Below, piece after piece: positions 1-6,665 of a stretch of 11,871 bases of DNA (position 1 is its first letter; every line of letters starts with the position of its first letter). The stretch lies in NCBI GenBank assembly GCA_034006405.1, contig JAVESW010000032.1, positions 1-11,871 on the forward strand, in the 5' to 3' direction. The position numbers and the translations under genes were made by a program. The stretch is from JALNYB01 sp023230065. Its GTDB lineage: Archaea; Thermoplasmatota; Thermoplasmata; Methanomassiliicoccales; Methanomethylophilaceae. A model generated the notes under the pieces. It did not search any database. It had not been told where the DNA came from and saw nothing but the letters and a program-made list of their open reading frames with translations.

Positions 1-365
1 ACCGTGTGACCAGTCTTGTAGAAGCTTGCTGCGGTCTTCTTGTGGTTGTCATATATGTGACCTTCTGCAACTGCAATATTCCTCAATGCTATTACAACAT
101 CGACGATCGGAACTGAACGGGGACATCTCTCTACACAGGTGTAGCATGTGCTGCACTCCCAGAGTTCCTCACTGTTGACTATTTGGTCTTTGAGCCCAAG
201 CTGCGCCATTCTCATGAGCTTTCTGACTCTATATGATGTGCGCCTTCCTGAAGGACAGCTGGCTGTGCATGTTCCACATTGGAAACACATTTTAACATCT
301 TCGCCACCTGCGGCTACAATTTCTGCTTCAAATTCGGGATTTGGCTTTATCTCCGTAATATTCAC
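1..365 (-). CDS. hdrC: CoB-CoM heterodisulfide reductase, iron-sulfur subunit C (N-terminal part)
   Basis: HdrC carries two [4Fe-4S] clusters that pass electrons between HdrB, where CoM-S-S-CoB is reduced, and HdrA in the cytoplasmic HdrABC complex. In methanogens without cytochromes this complex works with the MvhADG hydrogenase in electron bifurcation. I translated 121 codons from a GTG at 363-365; the frame stays open to the window edge, so the C-terminus is missing. Two classic CxxCxxCxxxCP motifs are visible: C27/C30/C33/C37 and C71/C74/C77/C81. They are separated by the basic and Met-rich stretch usual in HdrC. The GTG is chosen because a TATA-like box lies about 28 bases upstream and the only other nearby GTG (reading Val-Pro-His-Arg) hits a stop. 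hdrB would be expected next, outside the window to the left. Assignment is strong; the exact start is less certain. Confidence 0.93.
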   Translation of the reverse strand, partial: MNITEIKPNPEFEAEIVAAGGEDVKMCFQCGTCTASCPSGRRTSYRVRKLMRMAQLGLKDQIVNSEELWECSTCYTCVERCPRSVPIVDVVIALRNIAVAEGHIYDNHKKTAASFYKTGHT

Positions 366-388
366 CTATGAGGCACAAAACAGTTAAC

Positions 389-398
389 GTATTTAAAA
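389..398 (-). promoter_or_regulatory. TATA box of the hdrC promoter
   Basis: On the minus strand this reads TTTTAAATAC, a good archaeal TATA element. Its centre is about 28 bases from the GTG of hdrC, predicting a transcript with almost no 5' leader. A second AT-rich box, AATATATACC on the minus strand near 409-418, could be an alternative and would give a leader of about 24 bases. The same ten bases occur in front of the gene at the right edge (11836-11845). Confidence 0.5.
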
Positions 399-420
399 TC
401 TGAAGATTGGTATATATTGA

Positions 421-440
421 TATTACCGTTTAAGGTAATA
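421..440. repeat. 20-bp inverted repeat between regulator stop and hdrC promoter
   Basis: Perfect 7-base arms, TATTACC at 421-427 and GGTAATA at 434-440, surround a 6-base AT-rich centre. It starts two bases past the stop codon of the LysR/ModE-like gene and lies upstream of the hdrC TATA box. It could be a weak terminator hairpin for the regulator or an operator for an activator of hdrC. No clear T-run follows it on the minus strand, which slightly favours the operator reading. Confidence 0.45.
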
Positions 441-442
441 CA

Positions 443-1270
443 TTATTTGATGTGCCTAGCTAACAATGCTTTTACAAGTTTGGAAACTATCTTGGTTTCC
501 TTACGGTAGATAGCAGTTATAGCATGCTTTAAAATCTTAGGATCGACAGCACTTTTCATCCTTAATCCCTTTCTGATCAACAAAAACTCATCGACGAAAA
601 AACTCTTATTGGATCCCAATAATTCGGGAAGAGAGAATGTTTCTGAATCCACTGAATAACTTCTTCCCATGGTATCCAGAAACATATATGCAACCCTCTG
701 TGCACCATACCGGTAACGTATGAATGAAGATCCGTTATCTACGAGGACCATTCCCATGTATCCTATCTCGATACCTTCAAACTCATCTCCATCGAAAAGA
801 TACAGAGGATCGTCGATTATCGCAAAATCAGCAAGATTCTCTTTCATCATCCTGAGATTGTGCCTATCATCAGATATGACCAACTCTACATCCATCATCT
901 TCAATGCAGACAGAACTGACATCATGAGGTCTTCTGTTACAGGACTGCAACATATAGTAAAGGGATGATCATCAGAACATCTCAATTCCATAGATGTGAA
1001 AGTTTCTATTATTCTCCTGCCTTCTTCAGTCAGTATTGTACCTGCGGGCGTGGATTTGGTTATTGAAGTACCTGCGGCATCCTCTATTATCTGGATATAC
1101 CTATGAACGACCGGTACAGATATTCCTAGCGCCCTCGCCGCAGCTGTCTTACTTCCTTTTTCAGCAACAGCAACCAATACCTCTAACTGACGGTTCGTGA
1201 CGATGTGCCCATTTATGTTTTGTTCCGTTCTTACGGTGAGATCCACATTATGTGTAATCGCACATAACAT
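443..1270 (-). CDS. LysR/ModE-like transcriptional regulator with ligand-binding-like C-terminal domain
   Basis: A 275-residue likely DNA-binding regulator. Residues about 27-66 form a winged helix-turn-helix of the ModE N-terminal/LysR type: an opening NRQLEVLVAVAEKGS, then a KTAAARALGIS recognition region and the alternating VVHRYIQIIEDAAG helix. The wing follows at about 67-85. Residues from about 104 on have the alternating strand/helix pattern of a LysR or periplasmic-binding-protein-like sensor domain, but I see no specific ligand motif. A 24-residue tail precedes the HTH, so a later start is possible. ATG 1270 is kept because a TATA-like box lies about 35 bases upstream; there is no Shine-Dalgarno. 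The gene diverges from the DUF1538-PII-hydrogenase peptidase operon and lies head-to-tail with hdrC, so it may control either. The ligand is unknown, and the target is inferred from position only. Confidence 0.8.
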   Translation of the reverse strand: MLCAITHNVDLTVRTEQNINGHIVTNRQLEVLVAVAEKGSKTAAARALGISVPVVHRYIQIIEDAAGTSITKSTPAGTILTEEGRRIIETFTSMELRCSDDHPFTICCSPVTEDLMMSVLSALKMMDVELVISDDRHNLRMMKENLADFAIIDDPLYLFDGDEFEGIEIGYMGMVLVDNGSSFIRYRYGAQRVAYMFLDTMGRSYSVDSETFSLPELLGSNKSFFVDEFLLIRKGLRMKSAVDPKILKHAITAIYRKETKIVSKLVKALLARHIK

Positions 1271-1301
1271 AGAATAGGTTTTGTATGATGCGGAAATAAT
1301 G

Positions 1302-1309
1302 ATTTAATA
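1302..1309. promoter_or_regulatory. Shared TATA-like box between divergent regulator and DUF1538 operon
   Basis: The box ATTTAATA (TATTAAAT on the other strand) lies exactly midway in the 69-bp gap, about 35 bases from each start codon. It is the only convincing TATA-like element on either strand here, so both transcripts may start from it with leaders of about 9 bases. Confidence 0.45.
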
Positions 1310-1330
1310 GACCCAAAGATATACCTGTTC

Positions 1331-1334
1331 GGAG
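1331..1334 (+). promoter_or_regulatory. Shine-Dalgarno of the DUF1538 gene
   Basis: GGAG lies five bases before ATG 1340. It decides the start, because the overlapping ATG at 1336 runs into TAA after four codons. Confidence 0.6.
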
Positions 1335-1339
1335 AATGC

Positions 1340-2827
1340 ATGGATTTTAAACTAAAATTTGGAGAGGTCGTCAAAACAACCGTCCCGATTGTGATCCTGT
1401 TGTTCGTACTTTACATACTACTCCTTAAACCAGACATCTCGAACATCTTCTTCTTCCTGGTCTGCTGTATTTTGGTGATTATCGGATTCACATTGTTCTT
1501 ACGCGGAGTGGATATAGGTATAATGCCTATGGGGGTTGCCATAGGATCACAGATGCCAAAAAGGAACTCCATTCTATTCATAATCGGCGTCATAATCGTT
1601 ATAAGTTTTACGATAACCATAGCAGAGCCGGATGTGAATGTGTTCACATGGATGGTAGCAGACCTTTATCCGACAGTGAATCAGACCGCGCTTGTGCTAG
1701 CTATTGCTACAGGAGTAGCTGTTTTTCTTGTGATTGCCGCATTGAGAATATTGAAACATATATCCCTGCGCCTTCCACTGACCATCGGATACCTTGTCAT
1801 AATCATATTAGCGATCTTAACCCCCGATACATTCATGGGTATCGCTTTCGATTCCGGAGGTGTCACCACTGGACCTATGACAATACCTGTCCTCATAGCA
1901 TTAGGTCTCGGTATCTGTTCGGTGGTTGCCTCCAGATCAGATCTGGATAGTTTCGGAATGGTCGGATTGGCATCCATAGGGCCAGTGATCACAGTACTCG
2001 TATATGGATTGCTGATCGATACGTCCACTACCGCCAATATGGCATCTGATGCTATAATAGCCAGCGAATCGACTATCAACATAGGAGGCAGCATACTAGG
2101 AGAGATGTTTGAAGATACAATCGACGTCTTTTCAGCCGTACTTCCTCTATATGCGATATTCGCCATATTCCAGAAATTCTTCCTAAAATACTCTTGGAGA
2201 GACTTCAGGATAATGACGATAGGTATCCTGATGGCATCATTTGGAATGATAATATTCCTTACAGGAATTTATGCGGCATTCATGCCCGTATCAAAAAATC
2301 TCGGAATATATCTGATCAATAACGATTGTAATCTGGTCGTCCTTGCAATCGGTATTATACTTGGATTCTTGGTTATGATCTCGGAACCTGCCGTGAATAT
2401 CTTGGGATCCCAAGTGGAAAATGCATCTCAAGGAATGTTCTCAAAGAAACTCATAACGATTATAATGGCTGTCGGTGTCTCTGCGTTTGTGGGTGCAGGA
2501 ATGTATCTACTGTCGCTGGGCGCGATGTCAATATATTATATTTTACCGATTTATGGTATTGCCATCATATTATTATGGATAATGGACAAGAGTCTTATCG
2601 GAATAACATACGATGCTGGCGGTGTAGCCACAGGCCCTGTATCAGTCGCAATAATAATGACAATGTACATAGGAATGGCCAGCGCAAAATATACTGGACC
2701 TGATGCCATAATAAACGGTTTCGGAATAATAGCGATGATAGCATTAGCACCTATTATCTCACTATCTATTCTAGGAGTAGCAATAAGGGTAGTTAAATGC
2801 AGAAAACAATACAAAGAAAGTTCGTGA
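1340..2827 (+). CDS. Duplicated DUF1538 membrane protein, probable cation transporter
   Basis: A 495-residue, very hydrophobic inner-membrane protein with about 12 or more helices. It is built from two homologous halves. Each has an EPxVN motif (residues 96-100 and 349-353) followed 75-76 residues later by the DUF1538 signature DxGGVxTGP (171-179 and 425-433); the offset between halves is about 253 residues. Other family members are single-domain proteins encoded as a pair. From memory, such a pair (UmpAB) was reported to act as a Na+(Li+,K+)/H+ antiporter in a halophilic bacterium, so this fused form may do the job of both subunits; transport itself is inference. The gene leads an operon with a PII-like gene starting four bases after its stop, an association known for this family that suggests allosteric control of transport. 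The start is fixed by GGAG at 1331-1334. Confidence 0.88.
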   Translation: MDFKLKFGEVVKTTVPIVILLFVLYILLLKPDISNIFFFLVCCILVIIGFTLFLRGVDIGIMPMGVAIGSQMPKRNSILFIIGVIIVISFTITIAEPDVNVFTWMVADLYPTVNQTALVLAIATGVAVFLVIAALRILKHISLRLPLTIGYLVIIILAILTPDTFMGIAFDSGGVTTGPMTIPVLIALGLGICSVVASRSDLDSFGMVGLASIGPVITVLVYGLLIDTSTTANMASDAIIASESTINIGGSILGEMFEDTIDVFSAVLPLYAIFAIFQKFFLKYSWRDFRIMTIGILMASFGMIIFLTGIYAAFMPVSKNLGIYLINNDCNLVVLAIGIILGFLVMISEPAVNILGSQVENASQGMFSKKLITIIMAVGVSAFVGAGMYLLSLGAMSIYYILPIYGIAIILLWIMDKSLIGITYDAGGVATGPVSVAIIMTMYIGMASAKYTGPDAIINGFGIIAMIALAPIISLSILGVAIRVVKCRKQYKESS

Positions 2828-2831
2828 TAAA

Positions 2832-3215
2832 ATGACATATAAATCAGATATGCACCTAATTATCCTTTCTGTACGGAAAGGATTCAGTACGGCTGTAGTG
2901 GCTTCCATATCCGACAAGGTCGTCGGAAAATGTCAGATACTATACGGAAGTAATATTCCAAATGAACATAAAGCAGGCCTTCTGGGAATCACATTGAAAG
3001 AAGAGGATGAGATGATCATAACAGTAGTTCATACATCGAAGTTGGATGAAGTACTACAAACAGCGATAGAAGTGGGCGGCCTTAATACTCCCCAAAGCGG
3101 AATGTGCATGACAATTCCGTTGGACAGAATGTACATCGCAGATACGATCGACGAAAAACCATCTATACCTACGGATGCACCTGCAGACCTTGTGCACCCA
3201 AAAGACGAGAATTGA
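2832..3215 (+). CDS. PII-like signalling protein linked to DUF1538
   Basis: A 127-residue small cytoplasmic protein resembling the PII (GlnB/GlnK) fold, expected to be a trimer that binds effectors such as nucleotides and contacts a membrane partner. Residues 8-16 form the first strand; the loop around 38-54 is short and lacks the uridylylated Tyr context of classical GlnB. The segment GLNTPQSGMCMTIPLDR (83-99) corresponds to the PII B-loop and last strand, usually pGkGiafvlPvd in this subgroup. About 28 residues after the core form a polar tail rich in Pro, Asp and Glu. It begins four bases after the DUF1538 stop, so translational coupling is likely, and the DUF1538 protein is the obvious regulated partner (inference). 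It is clearly not a classical nitrogen GlnK, because no amtB lies alongside and the T-loop differs. Confidence 0.82.
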   Translation: MTYKSDMHLIILSVRKGFSTAVVASISDKVVGKCQILYGSNIPNEHKAGLLGITLKEEDEMIITVVHTSKLDEVLQTAIEVGGLNTPQSGMCMTIPLDRMYIADTIDEKPSIPTDAPADLVHPKDEN

Positions 3216-3216
3216 A

Positions 3217-3726
3217 ATGACCAGCAATAAATTACAAAATAGATTCTTGGTCATAGGACTTGGCAGCCCCATTATGACCGACGATGCCATAGGCCTGAAA
3301 ATAGCAGAAGCAATCGAAGAGTTACACCTTCCCGATGTAGACACGTTGCAAGAAGCAATAGGGGGGTTGGAGATCCTTCCTATGATACACGGCTACAGAT
3401 TCGCGATAATAGTAGATGCCATTCAGACTTATCAATACAAACCTGGCACAGTAATGATATTCAATCCTGAAGATTTCGATTCAACGATAAAAGAGGCTTC
3501 TGCACACGATGTTAATCTTGCAACAGCTATGAAAATGGGAAGGGATATGGATCCTGACATAATGCCGGAATCTGTCAGATTTGTTGCTGTAGAAGTAGAG
3601 GACATCCAAACCATGAGTGAAAGCATGACCGAAAAAGTGGCCGCTGCTGTCGAACATGCTAAGGATGCCGTACTTTACATAATGAATGAACTTAGATGTC
3701 CAACTGAACCGGATCAAACTTCTTGA
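3217..3726 (+). CDS. [NiFe]-hydrogenase maturation peptidase (HycI/FrhD family)
   Basis: A 169-residue nickel-dependent endopeptidase family member that removes the C-terminal tail of a hydrogenase large subunit after nickel insertion. The N-terminal signature GLGSPIMTDDAIG spans residues 14-26. The family usually has Asn where this protein has Ser17. Candidate nickel-sensing ligands equivalent to HybD Glu16, Asp62 and His93 are Asp23, Asp67 (in VDAIQ) and His97 (in SAHDVNL). Length is normal for the family. ATG 3217 is preferred over an in-frame ATG at 3175 because the longer form would overlap the PII gene and add residues before the conserved first strand; TGA and ATG are one base apart. 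The natural substrate is probably MvhA- or Ech-type large subunit, but none is encoded here. The last 35 bases overlap the end of the opposite-strand M16 gene. Confidence 0.88.
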   Translation: MTSNKLQNRFLVIGLGSPIMTDDAIGLKIAEAIEELHLPDVDTLQEAIGGLEILPMIHGYRFAIIVDAIQTYQYKPGTVMIFNPEDFDSTIKEASAHDVNLATAMKMGRDMDPDIMPESVRFVAVEVEDIQTMSESMTEKVAAAVEHAKDAVLYIMNELRCPTEPDQTS

Positions 3727-4966
3727 TATCCCTGTTTCCCTGTCCTAGAACGGTTATATTGAGTCTGTCTGCTCTGATCAGATCGTCTGCTACATGCATT
3801 ACTTGCTCTTCAGTAACATCCTCTATATCCTGAAGACGTTTTTCCAATGAACGATATTTGCCATTAAGCATAAAGTCTCTTCCGAGTCTGTACATCCTAT
3901 GTTCTGTAGACTCCATGGATCTTACAATAGCTCCCTTGATGAGTTTCTTTGTTCTGTCAAGTTCACCTTTCTCCAATCCGCCGTCCTTCATATCTTTGAA
4001 GACCTTTGCGGTAGTCTCTACAGCTTCCACAACATTCGCATCAGTAGATGACATGTATGTTACCATCGCAGCAGAATCACTGTTCTGTTCCACGGCTGTA
4101 TATACGGAATAAACAAGAGCCTTCTTCTCTCTTACGTTCTGGAAAAGCCTTGAACTTGTTCCTGAACCCAGAATTGCTCCAAGAAGCAATGCTGGGGTAC
4201 GATTCGGATCATCAGGAGAATACGCTGGAAAACCTATTCCAGTGTGACAGTGTTCCGACTTATTCTTCACGAATTTATAGTACTGTTTAGGCATAGGCGG
4301 TGCAGTTCTCTTTATGACCTTCTTTCCAGTCATTCCATCGAACTTCTCAGATGCCCATGCTTTTGTATCTTCGATATCTACATTTCCTACTGCAATTACT
4401 GCAAGATTCGGTATACCATATCTCTCATCATAGTATTCCTTCAATTCTTTGGATCCGAGACCTTTGACTATCTCGATCTTTCCACCTTCATCTTGACAAA
4501 GAGCGTGTCCTCTCCAGAGATTCTGTGAAAAAAGATCATGAATATATGACTCTGGCTCATTCTCGATCATGCTGAGTTCTTGAAGTACGATCTTCTTTTC
4601 AAGATCTACATCGTTATCAGTTATAAGTGGATTCGCGACAATATCCGACACCATCTCCTTGGCCACGTCCTTGGTCTCTTTGATGGTCACACCGTAGAAC
4701 GCAGTTAATTCCCTGCCTGTGAATGCATTGAGCTCTCCTCCGGCCCCTTCCATCTCCTTTGCCATCTGATATGATGTACGCGTCTTGGTCTCCCTGAAAA
4801 CTACATGTTCCAATAAATGGGAAAGCCCGAAGATTTCCGGATATTCATCCCTAGACCCTGTTCCCACAGCAATCATGTATCCTGAACTTTCACAGCCGGG
4901 TATAAACTCGGTAACAACTGGGACTCCGCCATCGGTTTTTGCAAATGAAATGTTATTTCCACTCAT
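3692..4966 (-). CDS. M16-family zinc metallopeptidase (pitrilysin/processing-peptidase type)
   Basis: A 424-residue cytoplasmic peptidase of the half-size M16B type, which usually dimerises to enclose a degradation chamber. The inverted zinc motif HLLEH gives H50, E53 and H54, and the third ligand is E130, exactly 76 residues after the second His as in the family. The aspect GGELNAFTGRELTAFYG follows the motif as expected. The second half has the substrate-binding R279 and Y286 in the conserved NVREKKALVYSVY block, so the single chain carries both catalytic and binding domains. There is no signal peptide. ATG 4966 is chosen because the TATA-like box centred at 4993 lies 27 bases upstream, giving a leaderless mRNA. 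ATG 4975, in frame three codons upstream, is only 18 bases from it. Substrate unknown; overlaps the hydrogenase peptidase gene at its 3' end. Confidence 0.9.
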   Translation of the reverse strand: MSGNNISFAKTDGGVPVVTEFIPGCESSGYMIAVGTGSRDEYPEIFGLSHLLEHVVFRETKTRTSYQMAKEMEGAGGELNAFTGRELTAFYGVTIKETKDVAKEMVSDIVANPLITDNDVDLEKKIVLQELSMIENEPESYIHDLFSQNLWRGHALCQDEGGKIEIVKGLGSKELKEYYDERYGIPNLAVIAVGNVDIEDTKAWASEKFDGMTGKKVIKRTAPPMPKQYYKFVKNKSEHCHTGIGFPAYSPDDPNRTPALLLGAILGSGTSSRLFQNVREKKALVYSVYTAVEQNSDSAAMVTYMSSTDANVVEAVETTAKVFKDMKDGGLEKGELDRTKKLIKGAIVRSMESTEHRMYRLGRDFMLNGKYRSLEKRLQDIEDVTEEQVMHVADDLIRADRLNITVLGQGNRDIKKFDPVQLDI

Positions 4967-4987
4967 AATAATCATCGGTATGATACG

Positions 4988-4998
4988 TTAAATTAATA
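4988..4998. promoter_or_regulatory. Shared TATA-like box between divergent M16 and PAC2 genes
   Basis: TTAAATTAATA contains the near-palindromic core TTAAATTAAT. Its centre, about 4993, lies 27 bases from the M16 start at 4966 and about 30 from the PAC2 start at 5023. It is the only TATA-like element in the gap and could drive leaderless transcripts both ways. Confidence 0.5.
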
Positions 4999-5022
4999 GT
5001 TTAGTGCTATATGTTAGGTTTG

Positions 5023-5754
5023 ATGTCTGACTTCGAAGTTATCAGGTATAACGAGAAAAAATACGAAAACTCAATAGCGATCGTAGGGTTTCCGAGTGTA
5101 GGTCTGATCGGATCTATTCTCTCAAGTTACATAAGCAGAGAGTTGAAAATGAATGTCATCGCAGGCATGACGGCATCTGATCTTCCACCGTATGCCTTTC
5201 TTCAGAACGGCATCCCATATCCACCTATACGCATTTATGGATGCAGTATGGAAAACTCGGAAAAATATTCCAACATACTGGTTATAACATCAGAAATCTC
5301 TCCGAAGCCCGAACAATGCCATGATCTTGCACGTGCGATCCTTAGATTATTGAAAGAATACGGAGTAACTAAGACCATCGTATTGGAAGGCGTACCGCAA
5401 TATGATGATGACCACACCATCATAGCCTGTGGAACCGTCCAGGCCAGCAGAGATCAGATACAAAAGCTTAACCTTCGTGAATTAAAAGACGGATTGATAC
5501 GCGGACTTACTGGATTATTATTATTCGAGGGACAAAGATCCGACACGGATCTCACAGTTCTTATGTGTCCGGCAAACCCTGCACTGCCGGATCCAGGATC
5601 CGCAGCGACAGTCCTTGAACCTCTTACAAAAATAATTCCCGGACTGAAACTTGATGAGGAACCACTGTACAAAGAGGCAGAGGAAATAAAAAAGAACATC
5701 AAAGCACAGGCAGAACACGAACAAACAGCTGGCAGTCAACAGCTCTACGGATGA
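5023..5754 (+). CDS. PAC2-family protein (proteasome assembly chaperone-like)
   Basis: A 243-residue cytoplasmic protein. The PAC2 hallmark GFPSVGLIG sits at residues 22-30 after the IAIV strand. It is followed by the ELKMNVIAGM and DLPPYAF regions and by the conserved LEGVPQYDDD segment near 135-144. Archaeal PAC2 proteins (PbaA/PbaB relatives) are linked to proteasome assembly or have other chaperone-like roles; for this member the function is unproven. A C-terminal polar and charged helix of about 30 residues, rich in Lys, Glu and Gln, extends past the globular part. ATG 5023 is chosen because it fits the TATA-to-start distance of about 30 and follows AGGT; the ATG at 5011, in frame, is too close to the promoter at about 18 bases. 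It is the first gene of a tight operon with arginine decarboxylase, starting four bases later. Confidence 0.87.
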   Translation: MSDFEVIRYNEKKYENSIAIVGFPSVGLIGSILSSYISRELKMNVIAGMTASDLPPYAFLQNGIPYPPIRIYGCSMENSEKYSNILVITSEISPKPEQCHDLARAILRLLKEYGVTKTIVLEGVPQYDDDHTIIACGTVQASRDQIQKLNLRELKDGLIRGLTGLLLFEGQRSDTDLTVLMCPANPALPDPGSAATVLEPLTKIIPGLKLDEEPLYKEAEEIKKNIKAQAEHEQTAGSQQLYG

Positions 5755-5758
5755 TCTC

Positions 5759-6232
5759 ATGAACCTAATCCCAAGCAAATTCTTCATTACCTCTGGTAAA
5801 GCAACAAGCACAGTGTCAGATCTGAATGCATTCGATCTCGCACTAAAAAATGCAGAAATCGCAGAACAAAATCTAGTAGCAGTATCATCCGTGATCCCAA
5901 TAGGAGCAAATAGAATTGATAAGCCTGAACTTGAAATGGGCGCAATCACCCATTGTGTACTCTCTCAGATGAGAGGAAAAGAGGGCGAAGTAATCGCAGC
6001 TGGTATTGCATACACATTCAGAAAAGATGGAAAGGGAGGCTATGTAGCCGAAGGACATCTTCATGGCTCCGCACAATGCCTTAAATCCGAACTCAGATGT
6101 AAAATGGAAGAAATGTCCAGGATCAGAGATGTGGAATTCGGAGAAATACATTTCCTTACTGAAGAGTTACGGATCCCTATCGGAAATTACGGATGCTGCG
6201 TAGCATCATTGGTATTCACAGAATATCGGTGA
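5759..6232 (+). CDS. pdaD: Pyruvoyl-dependent arginine decarboxylase
   Basis: This enzyme converts arginine to agmatine and CO2. In archaea agmatine feeds polyamine synthesis and also modifies tRNA-Ile2 as agmatidine. The 157-residue proenzyme is expected to cleave itself between Ser43 and Ser44 in the motif NLVAVSSVIP, yielding a small beta chain and an alpha chain whose new N-terminal pyruvoyl group is the cofactor. Length matches Methanocaldococcus-type enzymes. Other family-like segments are PSKFFITSGKA at 5-15 and the alpha-chain GGYVAEGH at 93-100, with Glu98 a candidate catalytic acid by analogy (inference). ATG 5759 begins four bases after the PAC2 stop, with a GGATGATC stretch just upstream that partly matches the GGAGGTGATC Shine-Dalgarno. 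No S-adenosylmethionine decarboxylase or agmatinase is nearby, so the rest of the pathway must be encoded elsewhere. Confidence 0.93.
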   Translation: MNLIPSKFFITSGKATSTVSDLNAFDLALKNAEIAEQNLVAVSSVIPIGANRIDKPELEMGAITHCVLSQMRGKEGEVIAAGIAYTFRKDGKGGYVAEGHLHGSAQCLKSELRCKMEEMSRIRDVEFGEIHFLTEELRIPIGNYGCCVASLVFTEYR

Positions 6233-6233
6233 T
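6228..6233 (+). promoter_or_regulatory. Shine-Dalgarno GGTGAT with embedded stop codon
   Basis: GGTGAT is an exact match to part of the archaeal anti-Shine-Dalgarno complement and lies three bases before ATG 6237. The TGA stop of pdaD, at 6230-6232, is inside it, so termination and re-initiation are physically coupled. Confidence 0.6.
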
Positions 6234-6236
6234 TAC

Positions 6237-6665
6237 ATGTACGGGGTTGTTATCTGCAACACATGCAAGAGATATAGGATCGCTGACCTGTCATGTCTTA
6301 CATCAGAATGCCCATTTTGCGGGGCAACTTCCGAACACAGACATATGCATATTCTTTTCGAAGACAAGGATCAGAACGTTGTAAGAGAGGCTCTAGGACA
6401 GATTTCAGGATTCACTCCCGAAAAAAAAGACAAACATCGCATCATTGATGCCGATCCTCTGTCTACGCTTATTTACAAATATGAACACTGTAGCGACACC
6501 TACGAGAAACTCAATGTCCTCGTGAATGGTCTTTCAGAAATATATGGAACATTCACCATCAAAGAGATAGAGCAGATAGATCCTAAAAATGCAAATAAAA
6601 TGCTGAATACCATGTTAGAACTCTGTTTGGTATCAGAATTCAAACTTGGTCAATATCGTGCATGA
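6237..6665 (+). CDS. Small N-terminal zinc-ribbon protein of unknown function
   Basis: A 142-residue protein starting with a zinc ribbon: C7/C10 and C25/C28, with C20 as a possible spare ligand and the opening MYGVVICNTC. This opening resembles archaeal proteins of the DUF5817 type (recalled pattern, not searched). After a charged linker (40-70) the C-terminal half, residues 72-142, is mostly helical. It has a FTIKEIEQI/NKMLNTMLELCLV pattern that could be a winged-helix-like DNA- or RNA-binding fold; that is only a guess from pattern. It is the third gene of the PAC2-pdaD operon and starts four bases after the pdaD stop, served by a strong Shine-Dalgarno. The function is unknown. The stop TGA abuts the stop of the opposite-strand membrane protein. 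Confidence 0.72.
   Translation: MYGVVICNTCKRYRIADLSCLTSECPFCGATSEHRHMHILFEDKDQNVVREALGQISGFTPEKKDKHRIIDADPLSTLIYKYEHCSDTYEKLNVLVNGLSEIYGTFTIKEIEQIDPKNANKMLNTMLELCLVSEFKLGQYRA

Noticed and set aside
148..387. 79-codon plus-strand open frame at the left edge
   Set aside because: It lies antisense to the clear hdrC reading frame with its two cysteine motifs and has no promoter or ribosome site.
1681..2166. 161-codon minus-strand open frame inside the DUF1538 gene
   Set aside because: It is a shadow of a long hydrophobic gene in the opposite frame; the DUF1538 motifs fix the plus-strand reading.
3175..3216. 14-codon N-terminal extension of the hydrogenase peptidase
   Set aside because: It overlaps the PII-like gene, and the conserved first strand begins after the ATG at 3217.
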